Assembly: GCA_013138865.1 (NCBI GenBank)
Contig: WTBY01000005.1
Span: 124,001 to 188,000 of the forward strand
Reading direction: 5' to 3'
DNA length: 64,000 nucleotides
DNA from: Helicobacteraceae bacterium
Lineage (GTDB): Bacteria; Campylobacterota; Campylobacteria; Campylobacterales; Sulfurimonadaceae
Below, piece after piece: positions 31,561-41,389 of the stretch. Below the pieces are notes generated by a model that searched no databases, had not been told where the DNA came from, and was given only the letters and a program-made list of their open reading frames with translations. Position 1 is the first letter of the stretch. Each line of letters begins with the position of its first letter. The position numbers and the translations under genes are program-made.

Positions 31561-34500
31561 GGTTTGACTTCACAAGTGACGATCGCAGTGCTGGTTTTCG
31601 TTTAGAGCATTTTGAACTTTATAACTGGGGAACATATAACAAAAAAATAGTAACTTTAGAGCTAAATAAATACAACGCACTTTTAACTGGTGACATAGGT
31701 AGTGGAAAGTCAACGGTTGTTGATGCACTTACAACTCTTTTAGTTCCGCACAATAAGATAACATTCAATAAAGCAGCAGGTGCAGAGTCTAAAGAGAGAT
31801 CGCTCTACTCTTATGTAGTAGGTGAGTATAAAGCAACCCAAGATGAGAACTTTGGACACTCAAAAGCGATCTCACTTCGTGATGAGAGTAGTTTTAGTGT
31901 AATTTTGGGTAGGTTTGAAAATATTGGTTACGATGAATCTATTACTCTTGCACAATTTTTTTATATTACTCAAAAGCAGGTTCATAAATTTTTTGTAGTC
32001 TCAAAATCTATACTTAGTATTAAAAAAGACTTTTTTAAATTTGAGGATATTCGGGGATTAAAAAAGAGTTTAAGAAATACAAATCATACAGAAGTTTTTG
32101 AAACATTTAAAGAGTATTCAAAATTATTTAGACGAGAGATGGGTATTAAAAATGAACAAGCATTAAACCTTTTTTACCAAACAGTTTCACTTAAATCTAT
32201 AGGTAATTTAACAGAGTTTATAAGAACACACATGTTAGAAGACAGTAAAATAGATGAGAAAATAGATGAGCTCTGTTTAAACTTTGCAGAGCTAAACAAT
32301 GCACATGACTTAGTGTTAAAAGCAAAAAGACAGATAGAGCTTCTAAGCCCAATTGACAAAGAGTTTGTAAAGTATAAAAATACTCTATCATCTCAAAATA
32401 TATCTATTGATATGAGAGAGTCACTTAAGTGCTACTTTGCATTTTTTGAGCGAGAGCTTTTAGAAGCTCATTTAAGTGAACTTAATATTGAGCTAAGTAA
32501 AAACCAATCAAATAGTGCATTAATTGATAATAAAGCAGAAAAGCTAAATAATGATGTGATGAACATTAAACTTGAACTTCAAAAAAATGGAGCAGATAGA
32601 ATAAATAAAATAGAAGATGAAATTAAATATATAAGTAGCACTCTGATGAGTACAAAAAGTGAGAACGAGACATATAATAACTTAGTAAAAAGTTTAGGCT
32701 ACAACTCTGTTTCAAATGAGCATAGATTTTTATCACTGCTAGAAGATTTTAAAGAAAAATTTATAAATATTGAAGATGATAAAGATAAATATCAAAACCA
32801 GATCACAAGAGATACTCTAAGCTTTGAGAAATATGATAAGGAACTCTTAATACTAAACCAAGAGATCCACTACCTTAAGAATAATCGATCAAATATTCCA
32901 CAACATATCTCAAAAATCAGAGATGAAATGTCAAAAGCACTTAATATAAATAGTGACGAGTTACCATTTCTAGGCGAACTGATTGAAGTAAGTGACAAAA
33001 ATTGGAATGGTGCAATAGAGCGAATACTACATAGTAGTGCTATATCTTTATTGGTTGAGGCTGACCTATATGAGAGAGTGAGTGAGTATGTTGATCAAAC
33101 AAACTTAAAAGGCAAGCTTGTATATTTAAGAGTTGACACTTCAAGTAAAACTAATGAGTATAAACAGAGTGTACCAAACTCAATTTTAAGTAAGGTTGAT
33201 GTTAAAGTTGATAGTCCATACTTTAATGTTGTTGAGACTATTTTGTACGATCGCTTTAACATCTCATGTGTAGATAATTTAGTTGACTTTAGAAGGTTTA
33301 AAAAAGCGTTAAGTATAAAAGGGCAGTTTAAAACGAACCTAACAAGGCATGAAAAAGATGATCGTTTTAACATTGATGATAAATCAAGATGGGTTTTAGG
33401 TTGGAATAACTTACTAAAATTAGAGGAATTTGAGCAGAACTTTATAACTATAAAAGAGAAGAAAGAGTTTGTATCTAACAACTTAGTGCAGGTAAAAATA
33501 AAAGCACAAGAGTTACAACATAAACGAGATCTTTTAAGAGATGTTATTAAATATGATAATTTTGAAAAAATAGACTGGTATAGGTACTCTAAAGAGATAG
33601 AGATCTTAAAAGATGAGCAACAAAAGTTAGAAAAAAGTAGTGATATTATTAAAACTTTAAAAGAACAACTTTTTGAAGTTGAACTCTCTTTGAAAGAGCA
33701 AAAGTATGCTTCTATAACTATTTTTAAGAAACTAGGAGAGATTGAAGAGAAAATTAGAAGTGGAGAACTTGAAAAAGATAGCGTTACGATCGTGTTGGAA
33801 ACTGAGGTAGTTAAAGAGTCGATCGTAGATCACTTAGAGCTACTAAGAGATCAACTGATAAGTAGTAAATTGAATTTAAATACCATCAGATCAACACAAG
33901 TTAAATATAGAGAGCATATTCAAAAAGAGATAGAAAGTAAACGGAAAGTATTAGTTAAATCAACAGAGTTAATACTTAAATTACAAGGTGACTTTATAGT
34001 TGAGTTTCCTGTACTATCTAAAGAGTTATATGCTAGTGTTGAGTGTTGTGATGAGTTCAATAAAAAGCTATACGAGCTTAAAAAAGATAACTTACCAAAA
34101 TGGCAGAAAAAGTTTAAGACACTATTTAAAGAGAAAACTATTCAAAATATTGTTATGTTGCAAAGCAATTTAGAGTTCTTAGCATCTGAAATAAAAGCAA
34201 AAATCAGCACCATAAATAAGTCACTTACAGATATAGAGTATAGCGATGGAACTTTTATAGAGCTTATTACTACACCCTCGAATATAGCAGAGATTAAAGA
34301 GTTTAAACAAGAGTTAAAAGAGCTAACATCTGGTGTGATTGATGAAGATAATATTTATGATGAGTCAAAGTTTTTAAAAATAAAAGAGCTTATAGAACGT
34401 TTTAACACTCGTGAGGGTTATAGCGATGTAGACAAAAAGTGGCGTAAGGTTGTAACAGATGTTAGAAAATGGTTTGACTTTAGTGCTAATGAAAAGTATA

Positions 34501-34880
34501 TGAGTGATGGCAGTATAAAAGAACACTATGCCCATAGTGGTGGTAAGTCAGGTGGGCAAAAAGAGAAACTTGCTTACACTGTTTTGGCTTCATCATTAGC
34601 GTATCAATTTGGCTTGGAGCATGACAGAGTTCAAAGTAAGTCATTTCGATTTGTTATGATTGATGAGGCATTTGGAAGAGGTAGTGACGAGAGTACAAAA
34701 TATGCACTAAGTCTGTTTGAAAAACTTAAGTTGCAACTTCTTGTAATTACACCTAAACAAAAAATAAATGTTATAGAGCCATTTGTAAATAGTGTTCATT
34801 TTGTACATAATAGAGATGGAATGGACTCAACTCTTATAAGTATGAAAATTCAAGAGTATATTAAAAATAAGAAAAAATAG
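31551..34880 (+). CDS. jetC: Wadjet JetC (SMC-like ATPase)
   Basis: This is an 1109-residue protein. The N-terminal ATPase half has FELYNWGTYNKKI and Walker A GDIGSGKST (residues 47-55). Long coiled coils surround a hinge-like region near the middle (about 470-640). The C-terminal half carries the signature HSGGKSGGQKEKLAYTVLAS and Walker B FRFVMIDEAFGRGSDES. This is the motor that extrudes DNA loops. All ATPase motifs are intact. It overlaps jetB by 10 bases. Confidence 0.92.
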   Translation: MDLRFDFTSDDRSAGFRLEHFELYNWGTYNKKIVTLELNKYNALLTGDIGSGKSTVVDALTTLLVPHNKITFNKAAGAESKERSLYSYVVGEYKATQDENFGHSKAISLRDESSFSVILGRFENIGYDESITLAQFFYITQKQVHKFFVVSKSILSIKKDFFKFEDIRGLKKSLRNTNHTEVFETFKEYSKLFRREMGIKNEQALNLFYQTVSLKSIGNLTEFIRTHMLEDSKIDEKIDELCLNFAELNNAHDLVLKAKRQIELLSPIDKEFVKYKNTLSSQNISIDMRESLKCYFAFFERELLEAHLSELNIELSKNQSNSALIDNKAEKLNNDVMNIKLELQKNGADRINKIEDEIKYISSTLMSTKSENETYNNLVKSLGYNSVSNEHRFLSLLEDFKEKFINIEDDKDKYQNQITRDTLSFEKYDKELLILNQEIHYLKNNRSNIPQHISKIRDEMSKALNINSDELPFLGELIEVSDKNWNGAIERILHSSAISLLVEADLYERVSEYVDQTNLKGKLVYLRVDTSSKTNEYKQSVPNSILSKVDVKVDSPYFNVVETILYDRFNISCVDNLVDFRRFKKALSIKGQFKTNLTRHEKDDRFNIDDKSRWVLGWNNLLKLEEFEQNFITIKEKKEFVSNNLVQVKIKAQELQHKRDLLRDVIKYDNFEKIDWYRYSKEIEILKDEQQKLEKSSDIIKTLKEQLFEVELSLKEQKYASITIFKKLGEIEEKIRSGELEKDSVTIVLETEVVKESIVDHLELLRDQLISSKLNLNTIRSTQVKYREHIQKEIESKRKVLVKSTELILKLQGDFIVEFPVLSKELYASVECCDEFNKKLYELKKDNLPKWQKKFKTLFKEKTIQNIVMLQSNLEFLASEIKAKISTINKSLTDIEYSDGTFIELITTPSNIAEIKEFKQELKELTSGVIDEDNIYDESKFLKIKELIERFNTREGYSDVDKKWRKVVTDVRKWFDFSANEKYMSDGSIKEHYAHSGGKSGGQKEKLAYTVLASSLAYQFGLEHDRVQSKSFRFVMIDEAFGRGSDESTKYALSLFEKLKLQLLVITPKQKINVIEPFVNSVHFVHNRDGMDSTLISMKIQEYIKNKKK

Positions 34881-34882
34881 AT

Positions 34883-36040
34883 ATGAATTTTTTTGAGTTA
34901 GATGAGGTGTATAAAAAGCTTAATAGACATTATGATAGTGGTGCTATTTTTAAAAATCATATAGAAAATAGTACAATTTTTCCACTCACAATAAACTTCA
35001 AAAAGGTTAAACAAAAAGATATACAAAGCAGTTACTCACAACTTTTAAGAGATCTTCAACATGCAAAAAACTCTTCGTTTACTCTAATTTATAAGCAACA
35101 TAATTACAAATCACTAGGAGTACAAAACTTACCTATTGCAGTTTACATAGAGTCACTAGAAGAGTTCTTAAAAATTATTATCAAGAAAGATGAATATATT
35201 TTATTTGTAGAGTTGTACATAAGAACAACTAAACTCTACCCAACATTGAAACAATTTTTTATAAATAGGCCTATGGTGATTTTAGAGTATAAGTATGAGT
35301 GGGAAAATTTCTACAAAATAGTAGATTTTTTTTTAAGGAATAGTTCTGCAAATATTTATATAAGAGAGATAAGTTTAGAGAGTGTTGATACAAAATATAT
35401 TCAAAAATATAAAAAGATTATTGATATACTTATATCAACCATAACACAAAATGAGTCTCTGAAGTCACTTAGTGATTTTAGTTTTGAAAAGAAGTATAAT
35501 CTTAAATACCCACTTGCTCAAATAAGTTTTAGAGTACTTGATAAGAAGTTGAAAATAGCAAATTTGACTCATTTGAGCATTCCTATTAATGAGTTTGACT
35601 CTTTAAACATTGAGTGTAAAAAGGTTTTTATAGTTGAGAATAAGATTACATTTTTATCTTTTTTTGATGTAGAAAACAGTATTGTTCTCTTTGGTAGTGG
35701 TTATGGTATAAGTGTGTTAAAAAATGTAAAATGGCTTCAAAGAAAAGAGATATACTATTGGGGTGATATTGACCTAGATGGTTTTGCAATTCTTTCACAA
35801 GCTAGAGGTTATTTTGCTAATATAAGATCAATTTTTATGGATGAAAAGACGATAGACATGTTTAAAAATTCAGCTACTTCCTACAAAGGTTCAAAAGAGG
35901 TAGTTCTAACAAATTTAAGTGAAGATGAGCAGTTGATCTATACGCGTCTACAGAATGAATTCTATGGAATAAATTTTAGGTTAGAACAAGAAAAATTACC
36001 ATTTAATTATATAAAAAGTGAGATTTTAAACTATGAATAA
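34883..36040 (+). CDS. jetD: Wadjet JetD (DUF3322/DUF2220 Toprim nuclease)
   Basis: This is a 385-residue protein. The N-terminal DUF3322-like part is followed by a Toprim-type domain with the Glu strand VFIVENKITFLSF, and YYWGDIDLDGFAILSQARGY with the metal-binding DxD (about residue 295). JetD cuts the plasmid once the JetABC motor stalls on a small circle. It starts two bases after jetC and overlaps pglE by 8 bases. The four-gene order and intact motifs indicate a complete type I-like Wadjet. Confidence 0.9.
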   Translation: MNFFELDEVYKKLNRHYDSGAIFKNHIENSTIFPLTINFKKVKQKDIQSSYSQLLRDLQHAKNSSFTLIYKQHNYKSLGVQNLPIAVYIESLEEFLKIIIKKDEYILFVELYIRTTKLYPTLKQFFINRPMVILEYKYEWENFYKIVDFFLRNSSANIYIREISLESVDTKYIQKYKKIIDILISTITQNESLKSLSDFSFEKKYNLKYPLAQISFRVLDKKLKIANLTHLSIPINEFDSLNIECKKVFIVENKITFLSFFDVENSIVLFGSGYGISVLKNVKWLQRKEIYYWGDIDLDGFAILSQARGYFANIRSIFMDEKTIDMFKNSATSYKGSKEVVLTNLSEDEQLIYTRLQNEFYGINFRLEQEKLPFNYIKSEILNYE

Positions 36041-37139
36041 AAGACTATTCCTTTCAGCACCACACATGAGTGGTCATGAACAAGAGTATATAGCAAATGT
36101 TTTTGAGAGTAACTATATAGCTCCACTTGGTGAGTATGTTAACAAGTTTGAGAAGAGTATTAAAGAGTACACTTCAACTCCAAATGCACTTGCACTTAAT
36201 AGTGGAACATCGGCTCTTCATTTAGCACTTAGAATTTTAGGAATAGGTGAGGGTGATGAGGTGCTAGCTTCTACTTTTACATTTATAGGTTCTATTAATG
36301 CGATCATATATCAAGGTGCAGAGCCTGTCTTTATTGATAGTGACTATGAGTCTTGGAATATTTCACCTAAACTTTTAAGAGAATACTTAACAACTACGAA
36401 TAAAATGCCTAAAGCTTTAATACTCACACATCTATATGGTCAGTGTGCTGATATTGAAAATATTGCTAGTATCTGTAAAGAGTTTGGTGTTTATCTGATC
36501 GAAGATGCAGCAGAATCTTTAGGTGCTACTTTTAACAAAAAACATAGTGGTACTTTTGGAGAGTTTGGAGTTTACAGTTTTAATGGAAATAAAATTTTAA
36601 CTACTAGTGGTGGTGGTATGCTTATTTCAGCAAATGAAGAACATATTAAAAAAGCTATGTTCTATTCAACTCAAGCAAGAGAGCAAGAAGTCTACTATGA
36701 GCATAATGAGTATGGTTATAATTACAGAATGAGTAATGTACTTTCAGCGATCGGAGTTGCACAGATGGAAGTTATAGAAGAGAGAGTAGTTCAAAAAAGA
36801 GCTATTTTTGATCTTTATAAAAAATATCTTTCAGAAGTAGAAGAGATCTCTTTTATGCCTGAACTTGCAAATTCGAGAGGGAATAGATGGTTAAGTACGA
36901 TCACATTTGAAAAAACTGACTATAACCTAGTGATGAAAGCTCTAGAAGAGATAAATGCGGAGTCACGTCCACTATGGAAGCCAATGCATGCACAACCTCT
37001 TTTTAAGGACTCTAAATCACTATTAAATGGTGTAAGTGATGATCTCTTTAGTAGAGGACTTTGTCTTCCAAGTAGTACAACTATGAGCGAAGATGATATT
37101 AAAAGAGTTTGTGAAGTTATTAAAGCTTGTTGTGTTTAA
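36033..37139 (+). CDS. pglE: PglE-like UDP-sugar aminotransferase
   Basis: This is a 368-residue DegT/DnrJ/EryC1 PLP enzyme: LNSGTSALHLALRILGIGEG, LIEDAAESLGA and the PLP-lysine in VYSFNGNKILTTSGGGM. It transfers an amino group to the 4-keto sugar made by PglF, on the way to diacetylbacillosamine. Its ATG lies inside the end of jetD (8-base overlap). Its 3' end overlaps pglF, which is on the other strand, by 20 bases. Confidence 0.85.
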   Translation: MNKRLFLSAPHMSGHEQEYIANVFESNYIAPLGEYVNKFEKSIKEYTSTPNALALNSGTSALHLALRILGIGEGDEVLASTFTFIGSINAIIYQGAEPVFIDSDYESWNISPKLLREYLTTTNKMPKALILTHLYGQCADIENIASICKEFGVYLIEDAAESLGATFNKKHSGTFGEFGVYSFNGNKILTTSGGGMLISANEEHIKKAMFYSTQAREQEVYYEHNEYGYNYRMSNVLSAIGVAQMEVIEERVVQKRAIFDLYKKYLSEVEEISFMPELANSRGNRWLSTITFEKTDYNLVMKALEEINAESRPLWKPMHAQPLFKDSKSLLNGVSDDLFSRGLCLPSSTTMSEDDIKRVCEVIKACCV

Positions 37140-38850
37140 ACTCTGGCACAATCTCTTTAAGTTTTTCTAGTTTATGAGAAGAGTTTACTAACTCTTCAAT
37201 ATCTTTATTTAATTTATCAATATCATATATAGTTGTAGCACCAACCATAATTGATCCATATTTTGTCTTCTCTTCGCTATCATCTAAAAGTAGCTCTTCG
37301 TATAGCTTTTCACCTTTTCTTAAACCAGTAAACTTTATCTCTATATCTTTTGCACCACTAAGCTCAATCATACGTGTTGCTAGGTCTACTATCTTAATTG
37401 GTTCACCCATATCAAGAATAAAGATCTCTTTTCCACGTGCGATCGAAGCTGTTTGAAGGACTAGTTCACAAGCTTCAGGTATAAGCATAAAGTAACGAGT
37501 TATATCTTTATGTGTAACGGTAATTGGACCACCTCTCTCAATTTGTGATCTAAACTTTGGTATAACACTACCGCTACTACCTAAAACATTACCAAACCTA
37601 ACAGCTGATATTTCAGTTTTATTTGAAGTTACATTTTGAGCATACAGTTCACAAATTCTTTTTGTTGTTCCCATAACATTTGTAGGACGAACTGCTTTAT
37701 CTGTTGAGATTAAGATAAATTTTTTAATACCATACTTAATAGCTAAATCAATAGAATTCTTAGTTCCTATGATATTATTTTCAATCGCTATTTTAATATT
37801 TTCTTCCACAAGAGGAACATGTTTGTATGCAGCTGCATGAATGAGTAGTTCTATAGAGTTATTTTTAAATACTTCTTCAAAAGCTTGAAGGTTTGTAACT
37901 GAACACATAATTGAGCTTATATTATAAGCTGATAACTCTTCACTGATTGAGTAAAGGTTAAACTCACTATGATCAAGCAGTATAATTTTAGAAGCACCAT
38001 AAGAGGCACACTGTCTAGCAATTTCACTACCTATACTCCCACCAGCTCCTGTAATAAGTATAGTTTTAGAAGATATAAATTTTTTAATGCTTTGCTTATC
38101 TAAGTCTTTTGGATGACGTGCTAGTAAGTCTTCAACTGTTACATCTTTTAGTTGTGAGTAGAACTCTTCATCTCTTAGAATAGTATCAAGTGAAGGAAGA
38201 ATTTTTATCTCTTTAAAAAATTCACTCAACTCTTCATATATTTTTTGAATTTCTATTTTAGGAGCACTAGGAATTGCGATCACTAGTAGGTCAAGTTTTT
38301 TATTTTCAACTCTATTTTTAAGAGTTTGTTTTGAGATAATAGAGATATTATCAATAGATCGTTTTTGCAAAGCTATATTGTCATCAACAAAAAACTCTAT
38401 TTTGTAAAGGCTATGTCTAAACTCCTCTTCAAGTTTTATACCAGCGTCACCAGCACCATAAATAACAGCACTCTTTGTTTTAACTGTTTTACTTTTATTT
38501 ATGAAGTAGTAGTAAGAGTACATTAAAAATGTCATAGAAAAAAGATAAAAGAATAGTTCAGAAGCAAAAAATGCTATTCTTACTTCACCATAAAAAAAAG
38601 GCATATAAAGGGCAAAAGCACTTATATAGACAACACTCTTTAGAAGAAATGTTTTTTGAGTAGATTTTGACCAACTTAATGAGTAGTCTTTAAAAATAAA
38701 GAATGATGCTAGAAAGCGAATAGATATAATTGTTACAACAAGCGTAGTATCAAAAGGTTTATGAAATATAAAAAACGTCCACCAAAAGGTTACAAAACTT
38801 AGTAGCGCTATTACTAAAAAGTTAAGTACCCTTTTGTCGAGACTAAACAT
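37120..38850 (-). CDS. pglF: PglF-like UDP-GlcNAc 4,6-dehydratase
   Basis: This is a 576-residue membrane protein. Four N-terminal membrane segments and a first Rossmann domain (AVIYGAGDAGIKLEEEF) precede the catalytic SDR domain with ILITGAGGSIGSEIARQC. It belongs to the FlaA1/CapD/PglF family and makes UDP-4-keto-6-deoxy-GlcNAc. It starts three bases after aroG, with which it shares a transcript, and runs tail to tail into pglE. Confidence 0.87.
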   Translation of the reverse strand: MFSLDKRVLNFLVIALLSFVTFWWTFFIFHKPFDTTLVVTIISIRFLASFFIFKDYSLSWSKSTQKTFLLKSVVYISAFALYMPFFYGEVRIAFFASELFFYLFSMTFLMYSYYYFINKSKTVKTKSAVIYGAGDAGIKLEEEFRHSLYKIEFFVDDNIALQKRSIDNISIISKQTLKNRVENKKLDLLVIAIPSAPKIEIQKIYEELSEFFKEIKILPSLDTILRDEEFYSQLKDVTVEDLLARHPKDLDKQSIKKFISSKTILITGAGGSIGSEIARQCASYGASKIILLDHSEFNLYSISEELSAYNISSIMCSVTNLQAFEEVFKNNSIELLIHAAAYKHVPLVEENIKIAIENNIIGTKNSIDLAIKYGIKKFILISTDKAVRPTNVMGTTKRICELYAQNVTSNKTEISAVRFGNVLGSSGSVIPKFRSQIERGGPITVTHKDITRYFMLIPEACELVLQTASIARGKEIFILDMGEPIKIVDLATRMIELSGAKDIEIKFTGLRKGEKLYEELLLDDSEEKTKYGSIMVGATTIYDIDKLNKDIEELVNSSHKLEKLKEIVPEFKHNKL

Positions 38851-38853
38851 TAA

Positions 38854-40203
38854 CTATTTTTTTGCCTCTTTAAGAGTGTCAGCAATCATAAATGCTAACT
38901 CTAAAGATTGATCAGCATTAAGACGAGGGTCACAGTGTGTATGGTAACGAGCTTTTAAATCGTCTTCACTTATTTGAAAAGATCCACCAATACACTCAGT
39001 TACATTTTTACCAGTCATCTCAAAGTGAACACCACCTGCAACTGTTCCTTCTGCTTTATGAACTTGGAAGAACTGTTTCATCTCTTTTAAAACTGATTCA
39101 ACCGCGCGAGTTTTGTAGCCATTGCTAGTTTTTACAGTATTACCATGCATTGGATCACAACTCCAAAGTACTTTTTTACCTTCACGCTCAACTGCTTGAA
39201 CAAGTTTCGGCATACCCTCAGCAACACCATCTGCGCCCATACGAACTATTACATTCATGCGACCAGCTTCATTTTCAGGGTTAAGAATATCTATTAGTTT
39301 TATAAGATCATCAGGATCCATACTCGGACCTGCTTTAACACCGATCGGATTTTGAATTCCTCTCATGTACTCAATGTGAGCACCATCTAGTTGGCGAGTA
39401 CGATCACCGATCCACAACATATGAGCTGAAACATCGTACCACTCACCAGTAATAGAGTCTTGACGAGTGAAAGCCTCTTCATATGGTAAAAGTAGTGCTT
39501 CATGTGCTGTATAAAAATCAGTTTCACGAAGAGTTCTATATGTTTTAGAACTAACTCCACAAGCTTCCATAAAACGAAGAGAATCACCTATACCATTTGC
39601 TAGTTCTTCATACTTGTTACTCATCTCTTTTTGAGAAGCAAAACCTAAGTTCCACTCATTTACCTGTTTTAGATCAGCTAAACCACCTGTTGCAAAGGCA
39701 CGTAAAAGGTTTAGTGTTGCAACTGATTGGTTATATGCTTTAACCATACGTTCAGGGTCTGGAATACGTGCATCTGCAGTAAAATCATTTCCATTAATGA
39801 TATCACCACGATATGATGGAAGAGTTATTCCATTAACAGTCTCCTCATCAGAAGAGCGTGGTTTTGCAAATTGCCCACCCATACGACCAATTTTAACAAC
39901 AGGAGTTCCACTTGCATATGTCATAACAGCAGACATCTGTAAAAAAAGTTTAAATGTATCACGAATATTGTCTGCTTTGAATTCACTAAAGCTCTCAGCA
40001 CAGTCGCCACCTTGAAGTAAAAATGCTTTTCCTTCACTAGCCAGTGCTAACTGTTTTTTTAAGTTTCTAGCTTCACCTGCAAAAACAAGAGGTGGATAAT
40101 TTTTTAGTTGCTCTTCTACTCTTTTTAGTGCTTCTTGATTAGGATAAGTTGGTTGTTGTAATATTGGAAAATTTCTCCAACTAGATGGACTCCAAGTGCT
40201 CAT
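38854..40203 (-). CDS. aroG: Class II 3-deoxy-7-phosphoheptulonate (DAHP) synthase
   Basis: This is a 449-residue class II (plant-like) DAHP synthase: [18 protein letters not shown] at the start, [11 protein letters not shown] with the metal-binding Cys, [15 protein letters not shown], and [10 protein letters not shown] near the end. It joins phosphoenolpyruvate and erythrose 4-phosphate at the entry to aromatic amino acid synthesis. AAGG precedes the ATG. Unusually, the next gene in its operon is pglF. Confidence 0.92.
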   Translation of the reverse strand: MSTWSPSSWRNFPILQQPTYPNQEALKRVEEQLKNYPPLVFAGEARNLKKQLALASEGKAFLLQGGDCAESFSEFKADNIRDTFKLFLQMSAVMTYASGTPVVKIGRMGGQFAKPRSSDEETVNGITLPSYRGDIINGNDFTADARIPDPERMVKAYNQSVATLNLLRAFATGGLADLKQVNEWNLGFASQKEMSNKYEELANGIGDSLRFMEACGVSSKTYRTLRETDFYTAHEALLLPYEEAFTRQDSITGEWYDVSAHMLWIGDRTRQLDGAHIEYMRGIQNPIGVKAGPSMDPDDLIKLIDILNPENEAGRMNVIVRMGADGVAEGMPKLVQAVEREGKKVLWSCDPMHGNTVKTSNGYKTRAVESVLKEMKQFFQVHKAEGTVAGGVHFEMTGKNVTECIGGSFQISEDDLKARYHTHCDPRLNADQSLELAFMIADTLKEAKK

Positions 40204-40228
40204 AATAAAACCTTAATTTATATATATT

Positions 40229-40289
40229 TTGCGCACATATTATCTAAAAAAAGCTAGTTTTATGCTTTAAAATGTATAATTGCGCAATT
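40229..40289. promoter_or_regulatory. Divergent promoter region with paired TTGCGCA boxes
   Basis: TTGCGCA occurs at 40229-40235, close to where the aroG promoter should lie, and again at 40280-40286 inside a perfect 12-base palindrome (AATTGCGCAATT, 40278-40289). The palindrome overlaps the cvpA -10 box TATAAT (40275-40280). It could be a binding site controlling both directions. It does not look like a Fur box. Confidence 0.45.
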
Positions 40290-40307
40290 TAATAAGCGGA
40301 TATTTTA

Positions 40308-40928
40308 ATGGAATTTAACTATTTTGATGTAATAGTAGGCTCAATTGTACTTCTCTTAGGTTTAAAAGGAATTATAAATGGTTTCTTTAAAGAGCTTTTT
40401 GGTCTTATAGGTATAGTTGGTGGTATTTTTGTAGCTTCACGTTTTAGTGAGCCAGTAGGTACATTTGTAAGTGATCTAATTTTTAAATTTGATAGCTCTT
40501 CTGCTATTGATTTTACAGGTTTTGTCATATCTTTAGCCCTGTTTTGGGCTTTAATGTTAGTTCTTGGAGCTACCTTCACAAAGCTTAGTGCAATAAGCGG
40601 TTTAGGTCCAGTAGATAAGTTCTTTGGTTTTGTAGTTGGAAGTGGAAAATTCTTTTTAATAGCAGCTGTGATCGCTTACGCAATTTTTAACATAAAAGCA
40701 GTTGCTAACCAGTTAGAGCCTATGATGCAAAAAAGTATTTTACTACCTATTCTAGTAGAAACGGGTGGGTACATTATGAAAATTGATCCAACATCAATGA
40801 GTAAACAAGTTAGTGATAGTGTTAAAAGTGCTACTGACTCTGTTCAAGATAGTGTAAGTCAAGAAGCTAAAAAACAAGCTATTAAAATAAAGAGTGAAGT
40901 TGAAGCTCAGTTAAAAGGAAGTAAATAG
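40308..40928 (+). CDS. cvpA: CvpA family membrane protein
   Basis: This is a 206-residue protein with four membrane segments (FDVIVGSIVLLLGLKGIING, KELFGLIGIVGGIFVASRF and others) and a helical cytoplasmic tail (SDSVKSATDSVQDSVSQEAK). It matches CvpA, a conserved envelope protein linked to colicin V production and envelope homeostasis. It is first in a run with fur, lysS and polA. Confidence 0.82.
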   Translation: MEFNYFDVIVGSIVLLLGLKGIINGFFKELFGLIGIVGGIFVASRFSEPVGTFVSDLIFKFDSSSAIDFTGFVISLALFWALMLVLGATFTKLSAISGLGPVDKFFGFVVGSGKFFLIAAVIAYAIFNIKAVANQLEPMMQKSILLPILVETGGYIMKIDPTSMSKQVSDSVKSATDSVQDSVSQEAKKQAIKIKSEVEAQLKGSK

Positions 40929-41375
40929 ATGAATAAAACTATTAATTATGACAAACTTTTAGAGGAGTTTAAAACAGTTCTAAAAGACAATTCACTCAAA
41001 TTTACTATTCAACGTGAAGTTATTTTAGAGACGCTTTATAACTCAGACGAGCACTTAACACCAGAAGCTCTTTTATCTCTTATCCAGAGTAATAACCCAG
41101 ACTTCAACACTGGAATCGCTACAATTTACAGAACACTTACTCTACTTGAAGACTCAAATATGGTTACATCACTCTCTTTTGGAGCATCTGGAAAGAAGTA
41201 TGAACTTGGTATGAAAGAACACCATGATCATATGATATGTACAAAATGTAACACTATTATAGAGTTTGTAGATGATGACATAGAAAAACGTCAACATATA
41301 ATCGCTGATGAAGCAGGTTTCAAGCTTCTAGACCACTCAATGCAGATGTACGGCATCTGTAAAAACTGTCAATAA
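40929..41375 (+). CDS. fur: Fur-family iron regulator
   Basis: This is a 148-residue protein with the Fur winged helix ([20 protein letters not shown], then [18 protein letters not shown]) and metal-site sequence [17 protein letters not shown], ending in a CKNC zinc motif. It begins immediately after the cvpA stop. It represses iron uptake genes when iron is plentiful. PerR is an alternative but less likely in this gene order. Confidence 0.88.
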   Translation: MNKTINYDKLLEEFKTVLKDNSLKFTIQREVILETLYNSDEHLTPEALLSLIQSNNPDFNTGIATIYRTLTLLEDSNMVTSLSFGASGKKYELGMKEHHDHMICTKCNTIIEFVDDDIEKRQHIIADEAGFKLLDHSMQMYGICKNCQ

Positions 41376-41389
41376 TTAAAGGATCAAAT

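Noticed and set aside
29552-36040. Housekeeping MukBEF condensin
   Set aside because: A fourth gene with Toprim-like acidic motifs and DUF3375/DUF4194-type partners point to Wadjet; MukBEF has no JetD.
38937-40015. Plus-strand open frames opposite aroG
   Set aside because: Short, no ribosome sites, wholly within a strongly conserved minus-strand enzyme gene.
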